Below, piece by piece: positions 38,004 to 45,538 of a stretch of 64,000 nucleotides of DNA. The notes beneath the pieces were generated by a model. It was not told the origin of the DNA and ran no database searches. It saw only the letters and a program-made list of their open reading frames with translations. A program made the translations under genes and the position numbers. Source of the stretch: Bacteroidota bacterium (GTDB lineage: Bacteria; Bacteroidota; Bacteroidia; Chitinophagales; LD1); NCBI GenBank assembly GCA_947475165.1, contig CANJLD010000006.1, positions 117,780-181,779 on the forward strand. Direction: 5' to 3'. Numbering within the stretch: the first letter of the stretch is position 1; every line of letters starts with the position of its first letter.

Positions 38004-38034
38004 CGAATCTAAATATTCACGGCTATTTTCGAAA
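38004..38034 (-). promoter_or_regulatory. Probable promoter of tRNA(CAT)
   Basis: On the minus strand: TTTCG (38034-38030), an 18-bp spacer and TAGATTCG (38011-38004), 22 bases before the tRNA 5' end. A plus-strand TATTTTCG at 38024-38031, just before the HAD gene, overlaps it, so the two genes may share divergent promoters. Confidence 0.45.
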
Positions 38035-38038
38035 CCAG

Positions 38039-38668
38039 ATGAAACAATTCAAGAACTTAATCTTCGATATTGGTGATGTAATTATTGATATTGATTACCT
38101 AGTAACCATTGGCGAATTTCAAAAACTATCGGCTGTTGATTTCAGCCAGATAGTTTCTTACAACAAGCAGAATAAAATTTTCGATTTGTTTGAAATCGGT
38201 AAAATTACAGCGCAGCAATTCCGCGATGAACTGAAACAATTTTTAAAAGCCGGAACTACCGATGATGAGATAACCCGTGCCTGGAATTCTATTCTTATCA
38301 ATTACCCGCAGCCAAAAATTGACTTGCTAAAAGAACTTAAAACCCATTACAAAGTTTTTGCACTCAGCAACATTAACGAGATTCATGTGGACAGCCTGAA
38401 CGAAGCAGCTAAAGCGCAATTCGGGGCAGATAATTTCGGAAGCTTTTTTCATCACGCTTATTACTCTAACGAGGTAGGTTTCAGAAAGCCCGAAAAAGAA
38501 ATTTACCAATTGGTGCTGCAGAAAGAAAATTTAATTGCCGGTGACACGTTTTTTGTGGATGATAAAGCAGAAAATGTAGAAGCCGCAAAAACGCTGGGCA
38601 TTCAGGCTTATCAATTGACGGATAGAAACAAACTGAACGAACTGCTTGCTGAATTGAGAATAATATGA
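38039..38668 (+). CDS. HAD-superfamily hydrolase
   Basis: A 209-residue HAD phosphatase. Motif I is FDIGDVIIDID (the nucleophile Asp near residue 10), motif II FALSNINEIH, the conserved Lys in NEVGFRKPEKEIY, and motif IV FFVDDKAENVEAAKTLG. A helical cap follows motif I, as in the YihX/glucose-1-phosphatase-like group. The substrate is not evident. The next gene starts inside its stop codon (ATGA). Confidence 0.85.
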   Translation: MKQFKNLIFDIGDVIIDIDYLVTIGEFQKLSAVDFSQIVSYNKQNKIFDLFEIGKITAQQFRDELKQFLKAGTTDDEITRAWNSILINYPQPKIDLLKELKTHYKVFALSNINEIHVDSLNEAAKAQFGADNFGSFFHHAYYSNEVGFRKPEKEIYQLVLQKENLIAGDTFFVDDKAENVEAAKTLGIQAYQLTDRNKLNELLAELRII

Positions 38669-39615
38669 AGAAGATTTTTTTTGCTTTTTGCTTTTTGCCT
38701 TTTGCCTTTTGTAGTTCAAATGCCGGCAACGGTTTTATCTATCTGGCAGATACCACCAAACTGTTTTACGCAAGCAACAACGAAATTTATTCGCCTAACG
38801 GAAAGCAACTTCTCTATTTTCAGAAAGGAAATATTTTTTTCAATGGCACTACCGATGCCAAGGAGAATATTTTTCTGCTTACCACATCCATGAACATTGC
38901 CAGCGATAAGCAGGAATTGGTTTACGAAAAAGATACTCGTCAGCCCGTTTACTCTTTCAGCAATAACAAATTCTATGCAGGCAAAATTGAATCGGAAGAC
39001 TTGCGCGATAAGTACGAGTTGATTCATGTGGAGCGGGTAAAAAAATGGCTCTCGTTTTATTCTTCTTATAACGATTCGCTGCTTGCATACTTCAATGCCG
39101 ATTCGCTTCCTTCTTCTGACGCTATTGTGGTGGCTTATACCTTGATTAAAAAATATGAGCTGGAGAAAAAGCTCGTGATTCAGCAAACCCAATTGCCTTT
39201 TGAGGAAGAAGCTTATGCCACTATTAAACCCAGTTGGGGTAATACTACCGCTAACGAGTGGATGTGGGATGGCAGAATCCTCCGCCCCCGCTGGAATGTT
39301 GACCCGCGCCTGGCTTGGGAGTTTGACGGCAAGGTGGTAAAGCCGCAATACGGCAACAATATTTATCAGCAATACGAATGGGATGGCGAAAACTTTAAGC
39401 CCGTATGGCGAAGCAACCGCAACGAGGAATGGACTTGGGACGGCAGGGTAATGAAGCCCGTTTACGATACCGACTGGGCAAACCAATATGTAATAGAAGA
39501 CGGAGTGGTAAAGCCCTGGAGCAATGCGCATACCGAAAAAGAGTGGAGGACAGACGGCACTATTCCCGTTCCGGTAATGATTTTGGTGGTTAGCGGAATT
39601 GCAAAACCTTTTTGA
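38665..39615 (+). CDS. Exported protein with C-terminal WDG repeats, unknown function
   Basis: A 316-residue exported protein; the signal peptide MKKIFFAFCFLPFAFCSSNA is encoded by a heptanucleotide array. The N-terminal 180 residues are mixed alpha/beta. Residues about 190-305 contain five to six copies of a 20-25-residue repeat with core W-x-W/F-D-G-x-x-x-K/R-P (EWMWDGRILRPRW, AWEFDGKVVKPQY, QYEWDGENFKPVW, EWTWDGRVMKPVY, QYVIEDGVVKPW, EWRTDGTIPVPV). I do not recognise the family; the repeats suggest a small beta-propeller or beta-hairpin array. Start overlaps the HAD stop by 4 bases. Confidence 0.72.
   Translation: MKKIFFAFCFLPFAFCSSNAGNGFIYLADTTKLFYASNNEIYSPNGKQLLYFQKGNIFFNGTTDAKENIFLLTTSMNIASDKQELVYEKDTRQPVYSFSNNKFYAGKIESEDLRDKYELIHVERVKKWLSFYSSYNDSLLAYFNADSLPSSDAIVVAYTLIKKYELEKKLVIQQTQLPFEEEAYATIKPSWGNTTANEWMWDGRILRPRWNVDPRLAWEFDGKVVKPQYGNNIYQQYEWDGENFKPVWRSNRNEEWTWDGRVMKPVYDTDWANQYVIEDGVVKPWSNAHTEKEWRTDGTIPVPVMILVVSGIAKPF
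38678..38712 (+). repeat. Heptanucleotide array inside a signal-peptide coding region
   Basis: Five 7-bp units in register: TTTTTGC three times, then CTTTTGC and CTTTTGT. They encode the hydrophobic part of the signal peptide of the WDG-repeat protein. Gain or loss of one or two units would shift the frame 6 codons after the ATG. Confidence 0.75.
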
Positions 39616-39621
39616 GCAGAA

Positions 39622-39654
39622 AGACCTGCCAGGTTTTCAAAACCTGGCAGGTCT
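39622..39654. repeat. AGACCTGCCAGG palindrome, copy 1
   Basis: Perfect inverted repeat AGACCTGCCAGGTTTT / AAAACCTGGCAGGTCT around one C, just after the WDG-repeat gene. There is no T tail, so it is more likely a dispersed palindromic element than a terminator. A second copy lies at 41021-41055. Confidence 0.8.
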
Positions 39655-39714
39655 CAATCCAGTTACCCAATTACCAATTTCCGTTTACATTAGCTTTCCC
39701 TAAAAAACAGAACC

Positions 39715-40005
39715 ATGAAAAAAATATTCTTTGCAGCCAATATCCTGCTCGCCCTTTCGCTTGTTTCGTGCAACCAAAAGGCGGAGCCAAAAGCCGAAAC
39801 TGCTGCCCCGGCAACAGAACCTAAAAAGATGGAGGTTAAATTAAGTGACCTGTCTTCTAACAAGGATTATGTATGTGGTATGCCTTTAGAAGAAGGCGGC
39901 ATTGCCGATACAGCTTCTTATGAAGGCAAGCTTTATGGATTCTGCGCTTCAGAATGTAAGGCAGAGTTTCAGAAAAACCCCTCATCTCATTTAGCTCAAA
40001 AATAA
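39715..40005 (+). CDS. YHS-domain lipoprotein
   Basis: A 96-residue lipoprotein: signal peptide with lipobox LALSLVSC (Cys19), an Ala/Glu/Pro-rich linker (about residues 22-42) and a YHS-like metal-binding domain (DYVCGMPLEEGGIADTASYE, then LYGFCASECKAEFQKNP). The Cys-Gly-Met and Cys-x3-Cys residues are those of the domain that often handles copper or other soft metals. The lipoprotein tether places it on a periplasmic or surface membrane face. The fabH gene follows 9 bases later. Confidence 0.82.
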   Translation: MKKIFFAANILLALSLVSCNQKAEPKAETAAPATEPKKMEVKLSDLSSNKDYVCGMPLEEGGIADTASYEGKLYGFCASECKAEFQKNPSSHLAQK

Positions 40006-40014
40006 ATTCGGCCC

Positions 40015-41013
40015 ATGATTCGCAGCAAAATAATTGGCGTGGGAATGTATGTTCCCGAACAGGTGGTAACCAACGATGACCTTTCGAAAATGATGGACAC
40101 ATCAGACGAATGGATTATTGAACGCACCGGCATTAAACAGCGCAGATTTTTTAAAGAAGGTGTAGATACTGTTTCCAGCATGGGTGCCCATGCAGCTGAG
40201 CAGGCTTTGTTGCGTGCCGGTAAAACTGCCGAGGAAATTGATTTGATTATTATGGCAACGCTTAGTTCCGATTATAATTTTCCGGGCTCGGGAGTGTTGG
40301 TACAGCGCAAGCTTCCTTTCCGGCAAATTCCGGCTTTTGATGTAAAGGCACAATGCTCCGGATTTATTTTTGCCTTGAGTATTGCCGACCAGTTTATTAA
40401 GGCAGGCACTTATAAAAACGTATTGGTTATTGGCAGCGAAGTTCAAAGCAATGTGTTTGAAAGAAGCGACCGCGGAAGAAACATGGCGGTAATTTTTGGC
40501 GATGGTGCAGGAGCGGTTGTATTAACCGCAACCGAAGAACCGAACAAGGGAATTCTTACTACCAAACTGCACAGCGATGGTCGTTTTGCCGAAGAACTTT
40601 TTCTGGAGCACCCCGGTAGTCGTAGACAAAACCGCTTTACGGCAGATATGATGGAGAAAGGCGAACTGCTTCCTTACATGAACGGCAAAATGGTTTTTGT
40701 AAACGCCTTGAAATATTTCCCCGAAGTAATTCGCGAGGCACTCACCGAATGTAATTTGAAAGATGACGATATTGATTTGCTTATTCCGCACCAGGCAAAT
40801 GCGCGTATTACTGCTGCCGTGCAAAAAGAAATGAACCTGCCCGATGAGAAAGTAATATCGAACATTGACCGCTACGGAAACACTACAGCCGCTTCTATTC
40901 CAATTGCCCTATGCGAAGCATGGCAAGATGGAAAATTAAAAGAAGGCGACCTGATTGCCATTGCCGGTTTCGGCTCGGGCTTTATGTGGGCGAGTGCGCT
41001 TATTCGTTGGTAG
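40015..41013 (+). CDS. fabH: 3-oxoacyl-ACP synthase III
   Basis: A 332-residue KAS III that condenses an acyl-CoA with malonyl-ACP to start fatty-acid synthesis. Active-site Cys114 lies in DVKAQCSGFIFALSIAD; the His is in LLIPHQANARI and the Asn in YGNTTAASIPIAL. TSDEWIIERTGIKQRRF is the characteristic N-terminal block. Some Bacteroidota carry several FabH paralogues, and the absence of fab/plsX neighbours means this may be an accessory copy. Confidence 0.92.
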   Translation: MIRSKIIGVGMYVPEQVVTNDDLSKMMDTSDEWIIERTGIKQRRFFKEGVDTVSSMGAHAAEQALLRAGKTAEEIDLIIMATLSSDYNFPGSGVLVQRKLPFRQIPAFDVKAQCSGFIFALSIADQFIKAGTYKNVLVIGSEVQSNVFERSDRGRNMAVIFGDGAGAVVLTATEEPNKGILTTKLHSDGRFAEELFLEHPGSRRQNRFTADMMEKGELLPYMNGKMVFVNALKYFPEVIREALTECNLKDDDIDLLIPHQANARITAAVQKEMNLPDEKVISNIDRYGNTTAASIPIALCEAWQDGKLKEGDLIAIAGFGSGFMWASALIRW

Positions 41014-41020
41014 ATTTATT

Positions 41021-41055
41021 TAGACCTGCCAGGTTTCAAAATCCTGGCAGGTCTA
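41021..41055. repeat. AGACCTGCCAGG palindrome, copy 2
   Basis: TAGACCTGCCAGG / CCTGGCAGGTCTA around TTTCAAAAT, starting 7 bases after fabH. The arms match copy 1 at 39622-39654 over AGACCTGCCAGG; the loop differs. The two copies bracket the YHS lipoprotein and fabH genes. Confidence 0.8.
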
Positions 41056-41112
41056 ATAGAAAATAAAAAACCTTACCTTGCGTTTACTTGCTTCATTTAA
41101 AAATCTAATGCC

Positions 41113-41796
41113 ATGAAATCAATACTTCTTTCCATTATTGCATTCCTTTTTACCAATGCCGCATTTGCGCAAGACAATATGGTGCTACGCTCTGGCGAAG
41201 AAGTTAAAGCCAAGGTAGAAGAGGTGGGCCTTGCAGAAATTAAATATAAGCGAACCGATAACCCGACCGGTCCTGTTTATACCATCCGCAAAGCCGATGT
41301 GCTTTTAATTAATTACCAAAACGGAACTAAAGATGTGTTTAACAATGCGCCACAAACTATGGTGCCTGGCAAAGGCAATTGCCCTTACACCAACGCAACC
41401 GCAACCGTTGCCGACTATAACAAATACCGCAAGCTGGGCATTAAGCGCATAGTGGGTGGAGCTATTATGACTGCTGTGGGTGTGCCTACCCTGCTTACCG
41501 GTGTGGGCTTATCTATCTCGGGGCTTGCAGGTAGCCAAACTTTTAATTACAACAGCGGTATGTGGGAGCAACGTCCCAACTATCAAAAGATGGCAGTGGG
41601 TGGCTTTTTTACAGTTGCAGGTGCGGTGCTAACGGTGCTCGGGCCTATCAGTATTAAAAAAGGAATGTATTACCGCAGGCTGGCTAAAGACATGAAGCCC
41701 ACTACCCTCGGTTTTACCCCTATTCACAACCCCATGCTAGACCGCTACAGCAATAATATGGGGCAGAATAAAGTAGGATTTACGCTTACGTTTTAA
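41113..41796 (+). CDS. Exported membrane protein of unknown function
   Basis: A 227-residue protein with a signal peptide (to about residue 19, FTNAAFAQ). Residues 20-80 form a module frequent in Bacteroidota (MVLRSGEEVKAKVEEVGLAE, IKYKRTDNPTGPVYTIRKAD, INYQNGTKDVF) that resembles an SH3-like strand set. Two hydrophobic segments follow (RIVGGAIMTAVGVPTLLTGV and a second near 170-190 rich in Gly/Val). Function unknown. A clear terminator follows. Confidence 0.7.
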   Translation: MKSILLSIIAFLFTNAAFAQDNMVLRSGEEVKAKVEEVGLAEIKYKRTDNPTGPVYTIRKADVLLINYQNGTKDVFNNAPQTMVPGKGNCPYTNATATVADYNKYRKLGIKRIVGGAIMTAVGVPTLLTGVGLSISGLAGSQTFNYNSGMWEQRPNYQKMAVGGFFTVAGAVLTVLGPISIKKGMYYRRLAKDMKPTTLGFTPIHNPMLDRYSNNMGQNKVGFTLTF

Positions 41797-41817
41797 GCAA
41801 ATTAATTTTATAAACAC

Positions 41818-41850
41818 AAAAGCCGTTTCTTATTAGGAAACGGCTTTTTT
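41818..41850 (+). terminator. Rho-independent terminator
   Basis: AAAAGCCGTTTC / GAAACGGCTTTT around TTATTAG, perfect 12-bp stem followed by T, 22 bases after the stop of the preceding gene. Confidence 0.9.
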
Positions 41851-41871
41851 ATGACCATCCATCAGGTAAAC

Positions 41872-41934
41872 GTAAACGAGGCAACGCATCGAGTAAACGA
41901 ACCAGCCCATGTCGTAAACGAGACAATTTGTCAG
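41872..41934 (+). repeat. 21-bp tandem repeat
   Basis: GTAAACGA recurs at exactly 21-bp intervals (41872, 41893, 41914), with partial similarity between. 21 is three times 7, in line with the 7-bp arrays elsewhere. A 65-codon open frame crosses it and reads as VNE-x4 heptapeptides, but I see no other sign of a gene. Confidence 0.55.
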
Positions 41935-42022
41935 TTTTTTGAGGGTAAGGGTTATCTGTTTGTGTGGCCCTCACCATTTGCAACATCTACCAGTTCCCTA
42001 TCTAATTTTCAAAAGAAGAAAT

Positions 42023-42030
42023 TACATTCG
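42023..42030 (+). promoter_or_regulatory. Possible -7 element of panD
   Basis: TACATTCG, identical to the box before gyrB and the mutase gene, 8 bases upstream of the panD ATG. This would give a nearly leaderless transcript. No clear -33 element. Confidence 0.35.
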
Positions 42031-42038
42031 CCCCCGCT

Positions 42039-42389
42039 ATGTTTATAACCGTATATAAATCGAAATTACACCGCGTAACCGTTACGCAGGCCGACCTTAA
42101 TTACATAGGCAGCATTACCATAGATGAAAACCTGATGGAAGCCGCCAACCTGTATGAACATGAACGCGTGCAGATAGTAAACATCAACAATGGCGAGCGT
42201 TTAGAAACTTACGTAATAAAGGGCGAACGCGGCTCAGGCACCATTTGTTTGAATGGTCCCGCAGCCCGCAAAGTATCGGTGGGCGATATCATCATTGTTA
42301 TCAGCTACGCTATGGTAAATATGGAAGAATACAAAAACCACAAACCGGTAACGGTGCATGTAAATGCTTCAAATCAAATAACCCCATAA
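42039..42389 (+). CDS. panD: Aspartate 1-decarboxylase
   Basis: A 116-residue pyruvoyl enzyme making beta-alanine for pantothenate and CoA. The self-cleavage site Gly24-Ser25 is in [19 protein letters not shown]; Ser25 becomes the pyruvoyl group. [20 protein letters not shown] and [20 protein letters not shown] are the other conserved blocks. No panB or panC is adjacent. The spacer to the next gene is an inverted heptanucleotide element. Confidence 0.96.
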   Translation: MFITVYKSKLHRVTVTQADLNYIGSITIDENLMEAANLYEHERVQIVNINNGERLETYVIKGERGSGTICLNGPAARKVSVGDIIIVISYAMVNMEEYKNHKPVTVHVNASNQITP

Positions 42390-42390
42390 A

Positions 42391-42470
42391 TAGCGAGTAG
42401 CTAGTGGTGAGTAGCTAGTAGTAAATCACTGGCTGTTTACCACTCGCCACTCGCCAATCACTACTCGCCA
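42391..42470 (+). repeat. Inverted heptanucleotide element ending at a start codon
   Basis: Left arm, six units from one base after the panD stop: TAGCGAG, TAGCTAG, TGGTGAG, TAGCTAG, TAGTAAA, TCACTGG. Right arm from 42441: CACTCGC, CACTCGC, CAATCAC, TACTCGC, then CA and the ATG of the next gene. Arms are roughly complementary and would fold into a hairpin between the two cistrons. Confidence 0.75.
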
Positions 42471-43514
42471 ATGAAAAAACACCTCGGCAACGTCATCAAA
42501 TTAGTTGTAACGCTTGGTATAGGCGTAGGCTTAGTGTATTGGTTTATGGGGCAAATGAGCGAAAGCGATAAGCAGCATGTTTTAGAAGATATAAAGCGCG
42601 CTAACTATTTCTGGGTTTTGCTTCCACCGGTGGTTGGGTTTATCAGCAATTATTTCAGAACCGAAAGATGGAGATTGCTCTTGCGCTCGTTAGGTTACAA
42701 TCCGGGCTTCTGGAATACTTTCCTTAGCGTAATGCTCATGTATTTTCTAAACATATTTTTCCCCCGCCTTGGCGAAGTAACCCGTTGCGGAGTATTAGCA
42801 CGCTACGAAAAAATTCCGCTCGATAAAGCAGTAGGCACAATGGTGCTTGAGCGATTGATGGATGTAGTTTGTTTAGGAGTGGTAGTATTGATTTTAATAA
42901 TTGGCGAACACGATAAATTCTTTTTGCTCTACGAAAAAATAGCGCAGGATTCTAAAACAACCTTAGCCGGTATTATCGAAAAAAATCAAATCAATCCGTT
43001 GTTGAAATACGGAGTAATGCTCACTGCCATGTTCGCACTCATTATTTTTATTGGTGCGCAAATCCGCGCTAAGGGTTTCGAAAATATTGTGGCAAGTATC
43101 AAAGAGCGTATCATGGGCTTAGTGCGCGGTGTTATTTCTATTAAAGATGTAGATAATCCTTTACTCTTTATTTTTCATACCGTTATGATTTGGGGACTAT
43201 ATTTTATTATGCCTTATATCGGCTTCCGAATGTTTCCCGAAACAGCGGGCTTACCTTTAATGGCAGCAGGCGTTTGCCTGTTCTTTAGCGGAGTGGCATT
43301 CTCACTTACACCCGGAGGGCTGGGCTTGTTTCCTATTTTCATGCAAACTGTGCTAGTGCTGTATGCAGTAAAAGGCAGTGCGGCAATTTCGTGGGGCTTG
43401 GTGCAATGGACAGCACAAACTGCTTCGGTAATGATAGCCGGAGTAATTTCGTTGATACTTCTCGCAATATTAAACCGCGAGCCAGCGTTAGAAGAAGAAC
43501 CCTTAAAAGCATAA
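42471..43514 (+). CDS. Lysylphosphatidylglycerol synthase TM region/flippase-like membrane protein
   Basis: A 347-residue protein with about eight membrane helices of the UPF0104/AglD_N family. Family signatures: YFRTERWRLLLRSLGYN near residue 60, FLNIFFPRLGEVTRCGVLAR near 90, and FSGVAFSLTPGGLGLFPIFM near 275. Members flip or help transfer polar lipids. No synthetase domain is fused, so it is a stand-alone membrane part with unknown substrate. It is followed 3 bases later by the heptose adenylyltransferase-like gene. Confidence 0.85.
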   Translation: MKKHLGNVIKLVVTLGIGVGLVYWFMGQMSESDKQHVLEDIKRANYFWVLLPPVVGFISNYFRTERWRLLLRSLGYNPGFWNTFLSVMLMYFLNIFFPRLGEVTRCGVLARYEKIPLDKAVGTMVLERLMDVVCLGVVVLILIIGEHDKFFLLYEKIAQDSKTTLAGIIEKNQINPLLKYGVMLTAMFALIIFIGAQIRAKGFENIVASIKERIMGLVRGVISIKDVDNPLLFIFHTVMIWGLYFIMPYIGFRMFPETAGLPLMAAGVCLFFSGVAFSLTPGGLGLFPIFMQTVLVLYAVKGSAAISWGLVQWTAQTASVMIAGVISLILLAILNREPALEEEPLKA

Positions 43515-43517
43515 ACC

Positions 43518-44009
43518 GTGGTTTTCACTGATAAAATCGAAGCGAAGATTTTTTCACTGGACGAGCTTCTGAAACGAATTGAGTTTTGGAAAACCCTCGG
43601 TGATAAAATTGTGTTCACCAACGGCTGCTTCGATATTCTTCATCAAGGTCACATTCACTTACTGGCTTCCTGCAACGAATTTGGCGACAGAACGATTGTT
43701 GGTTTAAACTCCGATGCATCAGTAAAAGAACTGAAAGGTCCATCGCGCCCTGTAAACAATCAAGACTCACGCGCCACACTTTTAGCCGCCACACAATTTG
43801 TTGATGGCGTAATCTTCTTCTACGAACACACTCCCGAAAATTTAATACACACCATTAAGCCCGATGTATTAGTAAAAGGTGGCGACTGGAAAAAAGAAGA
43901 AATTATAGGCAGCAATTTTGTAGAAAGTTACGGAGGCAAAGTAAAAACTGTTCCTTATCTCAAAGGATTCAGCACTACTGAAATAATTGCCCGCTCAAAC
44001 AAAAAGTGA
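43518..44009 (+). CDS. rfaE2: Heptose-1-phosphate adenylyltransferase (RfaE2-type nucleotidyltransferase)
   Basis: A 163-residue cytidylyltransferase-like protein that starts with GTG 3 bases after the preceding stop. The nucleotide-binding motif is VFTNGCFDILHQGHIHLL (HxGH), with GLNSDASVKELKGPSRPVN and the C-terminal GFSTTEIIARS (the ISTT-like motif of this group). It would activate D-glycero-beta-D-manno-heptose 1-phosphate to the ADP-heptose precursor of LPS core. The kinase domain of HldE is absent, so it is the split form. Glycerol-3-phosphate cytidylyltransferase-type activity is a less likely alternative. Confidence 0.87.
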   Translation: MVFTDKIEAKIFSLDELLKRIEFWKTLGDKIVFTNGCFDILHQGHIHLLASCNEFGDRTIVGLNSDASVKELKGPSRPVNNQDSRATLLAATQFVDGVIFFYEHTPENLIHTIKPDVLVKGGDWKKEEIIGSNFVESYGGKVKTVPYLKGFSTTEIIARSNKK

Positions 44010-44110
44010 TTAGCGAAATAGTGAATCAGTGATAGTAAAACCATTTGCGTCACTCTTTTATATTCGCACCTAATAACTAATCACCAATTCATTAATCAAC
44101 TGATTCACCA
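44007..44110 (+). repeat. Inverted heptanucleotide element ending at a start codon
   Basis: The left arm starts within the stop codon region of the previous gene (GTGATTA, GCGAAAT, AGTGAAT). The right arm is five exact 7-bp steps at 44076-44110 (ACTAATC, ACCAATT, CATTAAT, CAACTGA, TTCACCA) directly followed by the ATG of the acyl-CoA dehydrogenase. A TATATTCG box sits between the arms at 44059-44066. Confidence 0.72.
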
Positions 44111-45250
44111 ATGAACTTTTCCCTCTCCGAAGAACACTTAATGATACGTCAGGCAGCACGTGATTTTGCACAAAACGAATGCAAGCCGGGAGTAATTGAC
44201 CGCGACACTAATATGCAATGGCCCGCAGAGCAGGTAAAGAAAATGGCAGAGCTCGGTTTCCTCGGTATGATGGTTTCACCGGAGTATGGCGGGGGTGGAA
44301 TGGACACCATAAGCTACGTTTTAGCTATGGAGGAAATTTCGAAAGTAGATGCTTCCTGTTCTGTGTTGATGAGCGTAAACAATTCCTTGGTGTGTTGGGG
44401 TTTAGAAGAATTCGGAACAGAAGAACAAAAAAGAAAATATTTAGTGCCGTTGGCAAAAGGCGAAAAGATTGGCGCATTTTGTTTAAGCGAACCGGAGGCG
44501 GGCAGCGATGCCACTTCGCAAAGCACAACAGCAATAGATATGGGCGACCACTATCTTTTGAACGGAACAAAAAACTGGATTACCAACGGAGGATGCGCTT
44601 CTACCTATTTAGTAATTGCGCAGACCGATGTGAGCAAAGGCCACAAAGGCATCAACGTATTAATTGTAGAAAAAGGAATGCCCGGTTTTACAGTAGGAAA
44701 GAAGGAAGATAAACTAGGCATCCGCGCAAGCGATACACACACGCTTATGTTCAGCGATGTAAAAGTTCCGAAAGAGAATAGAGTTGGAGAAGATGGTTTC
44801 GGTTTCAAATTTGCCATGAAAACATTGAGCGGAGGAAGAATAGGAATTGCGGCACAAGCTCTCGGCATCGCAGCCGGTGCGTATGAACTGGCAGTTGATT
44901 ATTCAAAACAACGCAAGGCATTTAAAAAAGAAATTATCAATCATCAAGCAATTGCATTCAAGCTGGCAGATATGGCAACCGAAATTGAAGCCGCCCGCTT
45001 GCTTGTTTACAAAGCAGCATTACTGAAAGACCAGCATAAGAATTATGACATGGCAAGTGCTATGGCAAAAGTTTTTGCCAGCGAAGCAGCGATGAAACAT
45101 ACCGTTGAAGCCGTTCAGATTCACGGTGGTTACGGTTATGTAAAAGAGTATCACGTAGAGCGGCTAATGCGCGATGCAAAAATTACCCAAATTTACGAAG
45201 GCACCAGCGAAGTGCAGCGCATTGTTATTTCAAGAGGAGTATTGGCTTAG
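44111..45250 (+). CDS. Short/medium-chain acyl-CoA dehydrogenase
   Basis: A 379-residue flavoprotein that introduces the alpha,beta double bond into acyl-CoA and passes electrons to ETF. N-terminal helical domain (MNFSLSEEHLMIRQAARDFA), the FAD/substrate block FCLSEPEAGSDATS, the middle beta domain with NGTKNWITNGG, and the C-terminal catalytic Glu in QIYEGTSEVQRIVISR near residue 365. The length and the Glu position fit butyryl-CoA-dehydrogenase-like enzymes. No ETF genes adjoin. Confidence 0.94.
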   Translation: MNFSLSEEHLMIRQAARDFAQNECKPGVIDRDTNMQWPAEQVKKMAELGFLGMMVSPEYGGGGMDTISYVLAMEEISKVDASCSVLMSVNNSLVCWGLEEFGTEEQKRKYLVPLAKGEKIGAFCLSEPEAGSDATSQSTTAIDMGDHYLLNGTKNWITNGGCASTYLVIAQTDVSKGHKGINVLIVEKGMPGFTVGKKEDKLGIRASDTHTLMFSDVKVPKENRVGEDGFGFKFAMKTLSGGRIGIAAQALGIAAGAYELAVDYSKQRKAFKKEIINHQAIAFKLADMATEIEAARLLVYKAALLKDQHKNYDMASAMAKVFASEAAMKHTVEAVQIHGGYGYVKEYHVERLMRDAKITQIYEGTSEVQRIVISRGVLA

Positions 45251-45286
45251 AAATTATTTTCTAAGTTTATTCTCAAATCAATAACT

Positions 45287-45460
45287 ATGGAAACGAACGA
45301 CAAAAAAGAAAAAGACAAAGTAACCGGGGTGCTTTTTGTAGGCTGCATGTTTATAGGAATGGGAATTGGTATTCTTACAAAACACATGCCTGCCGGTTTG
45401 TTTATAGGAATGGGTGTGGGCTTTTTGGCATCGGCTGCTTACCGCGCCCGCAATAATTGA
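45287..45460 (+). CDS. Small membrane protein (57 residues)
   Basis: A 57-codon gene with a charged start (METNDKKEKDKVTG) and two Gly-rich membrane helices (VLFVGCMFIGMGIGILT and GLFIGMGVGFLASAAY), ending in a basic tail. The paired GMGIG/GMGVG motifs suggest close helix packing. Unknown function; it follows the acyl-CoA dehydrogenase by 36 bases on the same strand. Confidence 0.65.
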   Translation: METNDKKEKDKVTGVLFVGCMFIGMGIGILTKHMPAGLFIGMGVGFLASAAYRARNN

Positions 45461-45538
45461 TTTCAGAAAATTTGTAAAAAATATTTTTTGCTTCGCCTTT
45501 GGCAAGTAATTAGTAAAAGCAAACCCAAACAAAAAAAT

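Noticed and set aside
38716..39531. A 271-codon frame antisense to the WDG-repeat gene
   Set aside because: The plus-strand gene has a signal peptide, repeats and coupling to the HAD gene; the antisense product has no coherent features.
41851..42048. A 65-codon frame with VNE heptapeptide repeats starting right after a terminator
   Set aside because: It overlaps the panD promoter box and start, and its pattern is explained by a 21-bp DNA tandem repeat.
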